The position numbers and the translations under genes were made by a program. Positions 9,266-18,500 of a stretch of DNA of 64,000 bases are shown here, one piece after another (position 1 is the stretch's first letter; each line of letters starts with the position of its first letter). Under the pieces are notes generated by a model, which was given only the letters and a program-made list of their open reading frames with translations, did not search any database and was not told the origin of the DNA. The stretch comes from Methylococcaceae bacterium UBA7658. GTDB taxonomy: Bacteria > Pseudomonadota > Gammaproteobacteria > Methylococcales > Methylomonadaceae. The stretch lies in assembly GCA_002483425.1 (NCBI GenBank), contig DLHW01000071.1:25769-89768 (forward strand), written 5' to 3'.

Positions 9266-9697
9266 CTATTTATTTTTAGTAAGCAAGAAAGCCTTAATTA
9301 AGGCTGCTGTTGGTATTGCCGAGATACTCCCGCGAGTCAATCATGACTTTTTATACCGAGAAAAACTGCCGCTTCAATGCGGCACAAATAAACCAAGAAC
9401 CCAGCGACCTGACCTATAAAGTCGCTTCGAAATACAGCTTTTGTTTGTTGTTTATTCAAATTGGCTTGCGTTACTTGCGCTGCAATATTCGCTTCGATAG
9501 CTTTAATTTCGAGACTTCCACGATGATTGGATTCTTCCTCTGCCAATGGAATAAGCCTAGCGGCTGCGCCTGGAACAACATCATCTATACCGCTTAGTAT
9601 TTCTGGCGGAGGGACAGAACCTTGATAATGTGTAACTGTTTGTGTTGCAACAACCTTGGTTATTAGGTTGTTGTTTTTGTGTTGTCTTCTTTGCCAT
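9266..9697 (-). pseudogene. DUF2335 family membrane protein gene, frameshifted twice
   Basis: Reading the minus strand from ATG 9697 gives MAKKTTQKQQPNNQ. The rest of the family signature then appears in the next frame: VVATQTVTHYQGSVPPPEIL, VPGAAARLIPLAEEE and KAVFRSDFIGQVAGF. That frame stops at 9337 after GIKSHD. The conserved C-terminus (ISAIPTAALIKAFLLTKNK) continues in a third phase to TAG at 9266. One extra base near 9655 and one missing base near 9337 (GATTGA where a tryptophan codon TGG is expected) would restore a normal protein of about 140 residues with two C-terminal membrane helices. Family function is not established; the proteins are small predicted membrane proteins. It overlaps the end of the small gene at 9663-9911. 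This is either decay or sequence error. Confidence 0.75.
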
Positions 9698-9911
9698 GAC
9701 GTTCGATGGCATTACGCAAATTCGCGCCTATTGTCTTCCAATCATTTTCCAGAACTTCGCTAATAGCGATAGGCTGGACGGTGATTTGCGGAATCATGTT
9801 TGCATTTGGCGCTTGGAAATATCCATATAACAGAATGGGCGCGGTAAGACCTTTTTCAAATCCACGTAAAAATGATTGTCTTTTGGTGTCTGAAAAATTG
9901 ATTATTACCAT
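9663..9911 (-). CDS. Small conserved hypothetical protein upstream of DUF2335 gene
   Basis: This 82-residue frame starts MVIINFSDTKRQSFLRGFEKG and contains a hydrophobic LTAPILLYGYF patch, then a proline-rich stretch and a charged amphipathic tail (NDWKTIGANLRNAIERHGKE). It overlaps the DUF2335 start by 35 bp in another phase, a spacing typical of translational coupling. The coding character and gene pairing make it likely real. The pattern loosely recalls small partners of DUF2335 proteins, which I cannot confirm. Function unknown. Confidence 0.6.
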   Translation of the reverse strand: MVIINFSDTKRQSFLRGFEKGLTAPILLYGYFQAPNANMIPQITVQPIAISEVLENDWKTIGANLRNAIERHGKEDNTKTTT

Positions 9912-10227
9912 TATGTAACTACGGTGCTATTAAAAATTTGCGGCTAGAAACCAAACAACAATTGTTTTGATTTCGACTTTAGCAAAAGGTTAGTTTGACG
10001 CAAAAAAATCGCAAAATTCTAGCAGAATTAAACTTAAAGAATTTGTTATGGAAGACAATAATGATGCCTTAAAGTACTAATATGCTAAGGGCTTCTCATT
10101 TCCAATAGGAATAGTCATGTAAGATTACTTCCAACGCAACCGGCTCAGCGATTTAAAACTTTTAGTAAATGGAATTGGGTTATAGCGGTCTGGCCTGTTT
10201 TATTAGTTTCAATTTTTGGAAGACCTC
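9912..10227. other. AT-rich intergenic region before the M60 gene
   Basis: No supported gene. A tiny frame (ATG 10048, ten codons) has no clear ribosome site. The region should hold divergent promoters for the small minus-strand gene and the metallopeptidase. Confidence 0.4.
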
Positions 10228-12918
10228 ATGACAATGAAGCAATCGAGCAAATTACGTATTTTTGCGTTTTACGCGGCAATTTTGTTAGCAACGCCTGTTA
10301 TGGCCGCACTCGATGAAGCCGTGAGTACAGGAAACCCGGCGCTTTTGCCTGCCGATAGCAATGAAATTGTAAATGCCGCTCTCCAGCAAATCGATAATTA
10401 TCAACTGGCCCAGTCGAATCTCCTCAAAGCTGTCTACCCAAATCAAGCCGGAATCGGTTATGCGCCGGGCAACCGGACTCAGTTAATAAAGATTAACGAG
10501 AATGAAAGGGTTTTTCCCTTATTATTCGGTAATAAAGGTAATTTGCTGGCAGTTCGCGGTGCGGCTGGGGGAGGCCGTTTTGCCGCATACGGTTCCGTTC
10601 CAATGGAATATTTTCTGGGCGGCGCCAATCTCAGTTATGAAACGTCTTTCAAAAGGGTATTGGGCTGGTTGTTAACAGGTACCGCCGATACCAGTAGTTT
10701 GTTACAAGCGAAAAAGATTGCGCTGACCTTTACGGGTGGAGCTAACACTACTATTACGAGCTGGTTCGGCCAAAAAGCGGCGGCTTGGACGACTCAGGTT
10801 TGTAATGATTCTGCAACGATTACAACCTGCTATCAAGATAAGGATTTACTGATAGTCAGTTGGGAAACCGGCAGCACTGCCAGCCAAAATGCCGCCGTAC
10901 TTGCCGCGATTAAAGCGCATCTCGCCCTCAACAAACCGGTTTTATATCTTCACACCTGGTACGAAGCCACGTCCCCTTTCAGCGACTTGCTGAGCGCTTT
11001 CCTCGGAATTACGTTGCCTTACGGCGGTAATTATTGGGCGAACGATGCGGCGAACTTTAGCAACCTGAGTCAAATGCAAGCGGGAAAAGTCTTGTTCGAG
11101 CCGATAGAGCGGATGTTGCGCCATTTTCAAGAGCGCGACTTTAGTTTTAATTGGGCTTCGTGCACGGATGATCGCGATTGCAAAAACATGCCGGATTTAG
11201 TGCATGAATTTTACGATGGCGCGGAAACTGTCCGGCAACAGATTGGCGGTTGGGAGAAAAAGAACCTCGATATTTTTAGCCAATACGGACGAAGGCTGGG
11301 GAAGTTGTTGGTCTTGCTCGGCGATAAGTACCGTTCTTCAATCAGTTACCCGATGAAGAAAGGCATAACGAACGATACGACCTTTCTGCAATCGCTCTAT
11401 GCCGACCATTCCGCCTACATCACGCGGAAGCTCAATCCGTCCCAATCCGATTTAGGCAGTTTCAGCGCGGCGATACCGGGAAAACTTCCTGCTCTGAATC
11501 CGGCATTGAAGTTAACGGCTCGCCGTAGCCAGGCAAGTTCGTCGTCCGGCTATTATGCGCCGCCAGGACGCACAGTGACGTTGACGCGTAAAGACGCTAA
11601 TCCTGTTAAGGTATTTGTCCATATCGGTATGCTGCGAACCGGCGCCGCACATATATTCGGTACCTATGACCGGCCGATGTTTTTGTGGGGTAACAGTGTT
11701 CCCCTAGTGAAGGATAAGCCGGTAAGAATTACGTCGCCTTACGGTGGAATTGTCTTTCTCAATGCCGAAGGCAGCGAAACGGCACAACAAATTAATGTTG
11801 CCGCCACTGGCTTATTCCGTCAGCCTGTTTTCAACGGCGCAAATTTCGACGAATTCAGCGCAAAATTGGCAAGTACCCCATTAAACTGGGCTGAAATCAG
11901 GTTGCCCGCCATACAGATACATTCAAGACTTGATTTAATAAAGGAATCAATCAACGACCCGTTGATTGGCGGTAATATCAACCGGTTGTTAACCTTGACG
12001 CAGAGATATCTTTATAAAGATATCTACAGTCTTGCCGGGATGGTGGGCGGCGGTATTGCGCAACCCGCTAAAGTGCTAGCTTTTTGTACCGCGCATGGTT
12101 GGGATTGCACGAGCGTCGGCTTGCATGGCATGACGAATATTCAACATATTAACGCTGATCGGGCAAATTGCGGTTATGGTTGCTCCGGTAATCCTTACGA
12201 CCAGTATTGGGCGTTCACTCCGCTCGGCTGGGGTGAATCGCATGAGATCGGACATAACTTACAACGCAGCCGGTTAAAGATATACGATAGCGCCTCTACG
12301 GAAGTGTCGAATAATATCTTTCCTGTTCATAAATGGTGGCGGTTTAATAAGTTGAGCACGGAAACCGTCAAATATGGCAGGGACCTCGGGTTTAAGGCAA
12401 CTTTCGAAGTCTTGCAACAAGCGGCGTTAACTGCCGATCCGGTCGAAACCGCGAGAAACGCCATTTGGGTTAACGGCAGTGTGTTCCAACGCCTGATTTT
12501 TTACTGGCAAATGACTATGAGCAGCCGAAATCTCACACACTTGGGCGATGCCGGTTGGGATGTATTCCGGTTGATGTATCTGCACGAAAGGTTATTTTCC
12601 GCCGCGATTGCGAATGACGCTACGTGGACGAGTCAGCGTACGGGTTTGGGCTTTAGCCAGTACGCCCAAAGACCCACGGCGATCAACGGGAACGATTTTA
12701 TGTTGATAGCAATGTCTTACATTACCGGAAAAGACCAGCGTCCATTTTTCGATTTATGGGGCGTTCAATGCAGTGCGGAAGCCAAAAATCAGGTGGCGGC
12801 ATACGGTTTCCCAGCGGTGAAAAAACAGTTTTGGGTGGTGCCGGATGAAGCAAGCGCGTTTAAAGATCCGCTTCCGGCGCCGGTTTTGATGAACGGCGTT
12901 GACCCTTGGCCGCTGTAA
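10228..12918 (+). CDS. Secreted M60-like (IMPa/SslE-type) zinc metallopeptidase
   Basis: Starting from ATG 10228 (GGAAG 5 bp upstream) gives 896 residues with a Sec signal peptide: KLR, a hydrophobic core, then cleavage after PVMA. The zinc motif HEIGH is at residues 672-676, with a third-ligand candidate Glu692 in TEVSNNIF, fitting the M60 pattern HExxH(x8-28)E. The GWGESHEIGHN context is typical of M60/enhancin proteins. The N-terminal 350 residues, with VRGAAGGGRFAAYG and a cysteine-bearing segment, resemble the N-terminal part of IMPa/SslE-type proteases. Those enzymes cleave O-glycosylated proteins such as mucins; the substrate here is unknown and in a free-living bacterium need not be animal mucin. 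It is a single gene, with a terminator 40 bp downstream. An upstream TTG at 10216 is in frame but unlikely as start. Confidence 0.87.
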   Translation: MTMKQSSKLRIFAFYAAILLATPVMAALDEAVSTGNPALLPADSNEIVNAALQQIDNYQLAQSNLLKAVYPNQAGIGYAPGNRTQLIKINENERVFPLLFGNKGNLLAVRGAAGGGRFAAYGSVPMEYFLGGANLSYETSFKRVLGWLLTGTADTSSLLQAKKIALTFTGGANTTITSWFGQKAAAWTTQVCNDSATITTCYQDKDLLIVSWETGSTASQNAAVLAAIKAHLALNKPVLYLHTWYEATSPFSDLLSAFLGITLPYGGNYWANDAANFSNLSQMQAGKVLFEPIERMLRHFQERDFSFNWASCTDDRDCKNMPDLVHEFYDGAETVRQQIGGWEKKNLDIFSQYGRRLGKLLVLLGDKYRSSISYPMKKGITNDTTFLQSLYADHSAYITRKLNPSQSDLGSFSAAIPGKLPALNPALKLTARRSQASSSSGYYAPPGRTVTLTRKDANPVKVFVHIGMLRTGAAHIFGTYDRPMFLWGNSVPLVKDKPVRITSPYGGIVFLNAEGSETAQQINVAATGLFRQPVFNGANFDEFSAKLASTPLNWAEIRLPAIQIHSRLDLIKESINDPLIGGNINRLLTLTQRYLYKDIYSLAGMVGGGIAQPAKVLAFCTAHGWDCTSVGLHGMTNIQHINADRANCGYGCSGNPYDQYWAFTPLGWGESHEIGHNLQRSRLKIYDSASTEVSNNIFPVHKWWRFNKLSTETVKYGRDLGFKATFEVLQQAALTADPVETARNAIWVNGSVFQRLIFYWQMTMSSRNLTHLGDAGWDVFRLMYLHERLFSAAIANDATWTSQRTGLGFSQYAQRPTAINGNDFMLIAMSYITGKDQRPFFDLWGVQCSAEAKNQVAAYGFPAVKKQFWVVPDEASAFKDPLPAPVLMNGVDPWPL

Positions 12919-12957
12919 AAAACTGTCAAATAATCCGGCGTTAGGCTGGAAACAAAA

Positions 12958-12988
12958 CCTAAAAAAGCGTCCATGATGCTTTTTTAGG
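12958..12988 (+). terminator. Hairpin terminator after M60 gene
   Basis: A perfect 11-bp stem, CCTAAAAAAGC with GCTTTTTTAGG, and a 9-base loop. The six T residues form part of the 3' arm. It can also act on minus-strand transcripts. Confidence 0.75.
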
Positions 12989-13174
12989 GCAATTGTTGAA
13001 AGCTACGATTGAAAATCAGGATTTTGCAACCGGGAAATTAACGGCTACAGCCGGTTTCCGGATTTTCCAGACTAACATTGTTGAACCAGATTGATTTAAC
13101 CAATCCTATCTCGGGCATCTATAGCCATTTGTTCTATTCGTGAAGCTGATACGGTTTTGCATCTTAATTAGAGC

Positions 13175-13308
13175 TGTTTGCAAAACTACAAGGCGGCTGT
13201 GATCCGGCGCCGGGCGGGCGTACTCGGTATCCTCATATGCCCGGTGTATACTGGCTCCTACGTTTCCTCCCTTCTCATCCGGCAGCCGTTTGATATGTTT
13301 TGCAAACA
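13175..13308. repeat. 134-bp inverted-repeat element
   Basis: Outer arms TGTTTGCAAAAC (13175-13186) and GTTTTGCAAACA (13297-13308) are perfect complements. Nested arms CGGCTG (13194-13199) and CAGCCG (13283-13288) also pair, and the middle holds GC-rich complementary words (GCCGGGCG, TGCCCGGTG). It could be a small non-autonomous element or a structured RNA. A reverse-strand reading frame across it (13106-13321) is probably incidental. Confidence 0.6.
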
Positions 13309-13413
13309 ACTTCAGATACAATTACCAACCTAACCGTCAAGATTGCTCTGGTAGTCTGGCAGTTGCGGCCTTTTATGGCGATAGTGCAAAATTAATCGGG
13401 AGTACCGGATAGG

Positions 13414-14688
13414 ATGTTTGAGCTACAGAACTTTAAGCTCCTAGGCATCACTTTGGCAATCGGCCTGTTGATTGGGCTGGAACGTGGCTGGCATACGCGC
13501 GATAAAGCCGAAGGGATGCGCATCGCCGGGTTGCGCACTTACGGTTTGATTGCGTTGCTGGGCGGGCTATGGGGTATTCTTGCCCAGCAAACGGGTATTT
13601 TGTTAATAGGTTTCGCTTTTCTGTCGTTGACGATAGTACTCTTGGTCGCATACGGTAAAAGCTTGGACAAGTTCGAAGATTACGGCATCACCAGCGTAAT
13701 CGCCTGTTTGATTACTTTCACCTTGGGGGCTTTGACGGTATTCGGTCATACCACATTGGCGTCCGCCAGCGCCGTCGTCATAACGATTTTGCTGGGCTTT
13801 AAGCCCTTGCTGCACGGCTGGATGAACAAGCTGGAGCAGCACGAACTGGAAGCGACCTTAAAGTTGCTGCTGATTTCCGTGGTCATGCTGCCGGTCTTGC
13901 CGGATCGCGGTTTCGGACCTTGGGCGGCGCTCAATCCGTACCTGATCTGGTGGATGGTGGTGTTAATAGCCGGTATTTCGTACCTGGGTTATTTCGCCAT
14001 CAAAATGGTCGGCAACCGGCACGGCCCAGTGTTGACCGGCGTATTCGGCGGTTTAGTTTCCTCCAGCGCAGTCACACTGAATTTGGCGCGCTTGTCCAAG
14101 ACTTTTCCCACGATGATCAATGCTTTATCGGCAGGTATATTGACGGCTTGCGCCACCATGTTCGTCCGTACTTTATTGTTGGCTTCGATCATCAATGCAG
14201 CGCTTTTTCTCAGACTATTTCCGGCTTTGGCTATTATGGGTTTAGTCACCTATTCGACGGCCTATCTGTTATGGAAAAAGGGAGAATTCGAAGACAATCA
14301 GGACGACAATAAGGACATTCAGCTTGAAAATCCTTTCCAGCTTGGAATGGCGATAAAGTTCAGTGCGTTTTTAGCCAGCATTTTGCTTCTCGCCAAACTG
14401 CTGCAAGCCTATTTCGGGAATTTGGGCGCTTACGTTCTGGCCGCAACGTCAGGTTTGGCTGATGTCGATCCGATTACCTTGTCGATGTCGCAAGCGAGTA
14501 AGGAGGGGCTGACGCTGGAGGTGGCGGCGCAGGCAATACTCATCGCGGTGGTAGTTAATTCCGTGGTCAAAAGTATCATGGCTATGGCCGTCGGCACAAA
14601 AGCCTTGGGCTGGCGGGTCGGGGCGGCTCTCGTATTCGCCCTGATTATTGGTGTCGCCGCCGATTTAAACAGCGGCGAGTTATTCTGA
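13414..14688 (+). CDS. MgtC/SapB-type DUF4010 membrane protein
   Basis: The 424-residue polytopic inner membrane protein opens with GITLAIGLLIGLERGWHTRD, the hallmark (GLERG) of the MgtC/SapB N-terminal domain. It then has the longer DUF4010 C-terminal part, with GVFGGLVSSSAVTLNLARLSK and the GLADVDPITLSM segment. I count about 11-13 hydrophobic helices. Function in this family is not settled; MgtC relatives affect magnesium or phosphate homeostasis and ATP synthase, but the DUF4010 group is uncharacterised. It stands alone and converges on the lipoprotein gene, with only 12 bp between the two stops. Confidence 0.85.
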   Translation: MFELQNFKLLGITLAIGLLIGLERGWHTRDKAEGMRIAGLRTYGLIALLGGLWGILAQQTGILLIGFAFLSLTIVLLVAYGKSLDKFEDYGITSVIACLITFTLGALTVFGHTTLASASAVVITILLGFKPLLHGWMNKLEQHELEATLKLLLISVVMLPVLPDRGFGPWAALNPYLIWWMVVLIAGISYLGYFAIKMVGNRHGPVLTGVFGGLVSSSAVTLNLARLSKTFPTMINALSAGILTACATMFVRTLLLASIINAALFLRLFPALAIMGLVTYSTAYLLWKKGEFEDNQDDNKDIQLENPFQLGMAIKFSAFLASILLLAKLLQAYFGNLGAYVLAATSGLADVDPITLSMSQASKEGLTLEVAAQAILIAVVVNSVVKSIMAMAVGTKALGWRVGAALVFALIIGVAADLNSGELF

Positions 14689-14700
14689 TTGAACGGAATC

Positions 14701-15210
14701 TTATTGTCCGCTACCGGTGACCGGTTCCGGATTGGCAGGTTGTTCGCCGCCCAAACCTTTGCCGATTGCTTCGCCGACGCCTTTCATCGCATCGCCCATC
14801 GCTTTTCCCATGCCTTCCATCATATCTTGCATGGAAAATCCCATGATCGACGTTGTAGTCTTTTCAAAATCCACTTTCCATTCGCCGTCTTCCTGCTCAA
14901 GCACCGTATTGAACGACGTGGTTTTTTGTTCGCCGTTTTGAGTGGCGGTGACAGTGGTCGGCACCACGGTTAAGCCGTTTACTACTTTGGACGGCTTGAT
15001 ATCGATTTTATCCATGGTGGAATCGTCATTAGGCGTAACGCTATCCATCGTGCCTTTTTTGGCGTAGGTTTTGGCCTTATTAAGGTCTTTCGCCGCCATC
15101 GCGGACCAGAAATCGAGCGCTACTTCCTGCTCCGAGAGGTGTTTTCCTCCGCAAGCGGCAAGTAAAATGCAAAGTCCGATAACGCCATAAAATTTAACAA
15201 GCTTAACCAT
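14701..15210 (-). CDS. Putative lipoprotein (DUF4878-like fold possible)
   Basis: Starting from ATG 15210, preceded by AGGGGAT, the 169-residue product has a lipoprotein signal (LCILLAAC, lipid cysteine near residue 20). A compact domain follows that starts EQEVALDFWSAMAAKDLNKAKTYAK and continues with EDGEWKVDFEKT. This pattern resembles NTF2-like lumazine-binding or DUF4878 lipoproteins. The C-terminus is a Gly/Met-rich amphipathic helix (MQDMMEGMGKAMGDAMKGVG), then a Pro/Gly tail. It is an envelope protein of unknown role. An earlier in-frame start at 15279 would place the signal too far inside and is rejected. Confidence 0.8.
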   Translation of the reverse strand: MVKLVKFYGVIGLCILLAACGGKHLSEQEVALDFWSAMAAKDLNKAKTYAKKGTMDSVTPNDDSTMDKIDIKPSKVVNGLTVVPTTVTATQNGEQKTTSFNTVLEQEDGEWKVDFEKTTTSIMGFSMQDMMEGMGKAMGDAMKGVGEAIGKGLGGEQPANPEPVTGSGQ

Positions 15211-15590
15211 ACTATCCCCTAAAAGTGCGATTTCACGAAAGGTTCTATATTCCGCCCTATTGTAGGCAGGCAGATGCAAATGGGCAACGCTTTACGTCAA
15301 TTTCCGTGCTATTAGGGTTTGGTTGAGACTTAATTTAACATTGGAAACAAGACCGAAATTGTAGATTATACGCCGCCTTAACTAGGTTGTTTCGCTAATT
15401 TAATGAGCAAGCAATTAGATTGAATCGTAATACATTTCATCTAATTGACCACTAAATGTCACTGTATTTTCATATTTAACCTTTACATTCGAAGCAATCA
15501 GCAGACGACGGATATCGCCCCCCACTTCGCTTGCCTGATAGAAAAAACAAAAACCATTACCTGCTACGACGATAAATACAAGGATCACTT
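15211..15590. other. Intergenic region between divergent lipoprotein and nuclease genes
   Basis: No gene supported in 380 bp. A 75-codon frame at 15445-15672 overlaps the nuclease start and has no family resemblance. The region must contain two outward promoters; none is close enough to consensus to call. Confidence 0.4.
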
Positions 15591-18500
15591 ATGGCTGCAA
15601 AACACAACGACAGTCGGTCTCGAACTAAAGCAAAACTCCCTTTTAAAGCATGCCGCAATTTATTATTGTTAACGCTTGCCGGAATTGGAAATCAAGCTTT
15701 TGCCGACCCTTTCATTTCAGAATATGTCGAAGGATCCAGCAATAACAAAGCGCTGGAGATCTTCAATCCCGATACCTCCAGCTTCGATTTGACTAATTGC
15801 CAAATCAAAATGTATTTCAACGGTTCGACGACGGCAACCATCGCCCACACCTTTGCCAGCGGAACGCTTGCCTCGGGCGACGTATTTGTCTTAGCTAACC
15901 CATTATCAACAGCACCTTTGCTGGCATTGGCCGACGCAACTACCGCTTCAAGCACATGGTTCAATGGCGATGACGCGGTTGAACTAGTATGCCCAAACGG
16001 AACAAAAGACATAATTGGACAAATCGGGCTCGATCCGGGTGCCGAATGGGGAACGGGATTGGTCAGCATGGCTGACAATACCATCCGCCGCAAAAGTGCC
16101 GTTTGTGCGGGCGATGTTGACGGCTCAAACGCATTTGATCCAGCGCCTGAATGGGACGGCCTTGCGGTCGACACGTTCGACGGCCTAGGCAGCCATAACG
16201 CGAACTGCAGCACGACACCCAGCGTTAATCTGTCGGTCAGCGCCAATAGCAGTAGCGAAACCGACACGACTGTGATTACCGTAACGGCAACTGCTTCGTC
16301 TGCAGTCAGCGGCGATCAAACCGTCGATCTAACGGTCAGCGGCACAGGCATCGATGCAGGCGATTATTCGTTAACCAACATCACTATCGCTATTCTGGGT
16401 GGAACGACGACCGGTTCCGTTACCTTTACTGTGGTGGACGACGCTTTAGTAGAAGGCAGCGAAACCGCAACTTTGACAATCGGCAACCCCTCAACCGGCA
16501 TCACACTAGGTTCAGCCCTTGCTCAAATCATCGCCATTACCGACAACGATGCGGCAATTCCACCGGGCGTTACCGTCACTCAAAGCGGCGGCAATACAGC
16601 AATTGCGGAAGGCGGCGCGACCGATTCTTACACCCTAGTCCTGAATGCCCAGCCAAGTGCCGACGTAACGATTAACGTTGAGGCCGATGCGCAATTGAGT
16701 GTCGATAACGCCGCGTTGACATTTACAACAGCAAATTGGAACGTTCCGCAAACGGTTACCGTAACGGCGCTTGACGATGCCGTGTTCGAAGGCAGTCACA
16801 CGGGCGCCATTAGCCATGTCGTATCAAGCACAGACGCTGGGTATAACGGTATCGGTGTTACCGGTATTGTTGCCAATATCACCGATAACGACCCGGAACC
16901 GGGCACCGCTTGCGGCGATCCGGCGACGAAAATTTCGGCAGTTCAAGGTAGCGGTCCTATCACCCCGATGAACGGCATCGCCAACACCCGCATCGAAGGG
17001 GTTGTGGTTGGCGATTACCAAGGCGCCAGCAATAATTCGTTGCGCGGTTTCTTCGTGCAAGAAGAAGATACGGATGATGACGGCAATCCGGCAACGTCGG
17101 AAGGTATCTTCGTATTCGATGGCAATACCGCCTTGGCAAGCGTCAACGTCGGTGATCGCGTTCGGGTAACCGGAACGCCTGCCGAGTTCTTCAATATGAC
17201 GCAAATCGGTACCGTAACCAATGTACAAGTTTGCGCCACCCATCAAGACATACCGACGCCTGCGGCCTTGACCTTGCCCGTGCCCGGTATTCCGAGCGGC
17301 GACCTGACATTGGCGAACGATGCCGTCAATGCTTACTATGAACCGTTTGAAGGCATGATGGTGACTATTCCATCCACCTTAAAAGTGTCGGAATATTTCG
17401 AATTGGAACGCTACGGCCAGTTGGTGCTGACACAAGGTGGACGGATCGCTTCATTCACAAATGTTAACAAACCCAGCGCAAGCGGTTTCATTAATCACCA
17501 AATCGAATTGGCAAAACGTCAAATCATTCTGGACGATAAAAATAATATCCAGAACTTTGCGCTCAGCAACAATCAACCACTGCCTTATCCGACTGGTGGC
17601 CTGAGTCTGACCAACCGCTTCCGTGGCGGCGATGAGATCAGCCATTTAACCGGTGTGCTGCACTGGTCGTTCGCCGGTCAAACCGGTACCGACGCTTGGC
17701 GTATCCGTCCGGTCGAAGAATTGTTCGATTACCTCTTTACTTCGGCCAATCCACGAAAACCGTTGGCGCCAAATACCCGCGGAACCTTAAAAGTGGCTAG
17801 CTTTAACGTCTTGAACTACTTTACGACAGTCGATACGACGGCAAGTTCGACATCAGGCCCATGCGGCCCTGACGGAGTACAAGACTGCCGTGGGGCGGAT
17901 TCGACGGCGGAAGTAACCAGGCAAACCGATAAAGCGGCGGCGGCTTTATGCGGCATGAATGCCGACATTGTTGGTTTGATGGAAATCGAAAATAACGCCT
18001 CTGATTCACTGTCGGCATTGGTAACTGCCGCCAACTTAAAAACTGGTTGCGGACCTTACGATTTCGTCAACACCGGCACCATCGGCGGCGATGCGATCAA
18101 AGTCGGCTTGCTTTACAAAACCACGACTGTATCGCCATCAGGTTTGCACGCCTTGTTGAATACAGCGGTCGATCCCCGTTTTATCGATACCAAAAACCGG
18201 CCGACTTTGGCGCAAACTTTCACCGAAATCGCATCCGGCGAGAAGTTGACGGTTGCGGTTAACCACCTGAAATCCAAAGGTTCCGACTGTTTAGACGTGG
18301 GTGATCCCGACTTGAACGACGGTCAAGGCAACTGTAGCCAGACCCGGAAAAATGCGGCTTTGGCTATGATGGACTGGCTGGCGGCCGACCCGACCGGCAG
18401 CGGCGATCAGGATTTCTTGATTATCGGCGATTTGAACAGCTATGCTTTGGAAGAAACCATCGATACGGTTGAAAAAGGCGCGGACGATACGCTGAACACA

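Noticed and set aside
13106..13321. Reverse-strand 71-codon frame
   Set aside because: It spans the nested palindrome, has no ribosome site and no family resemblance.
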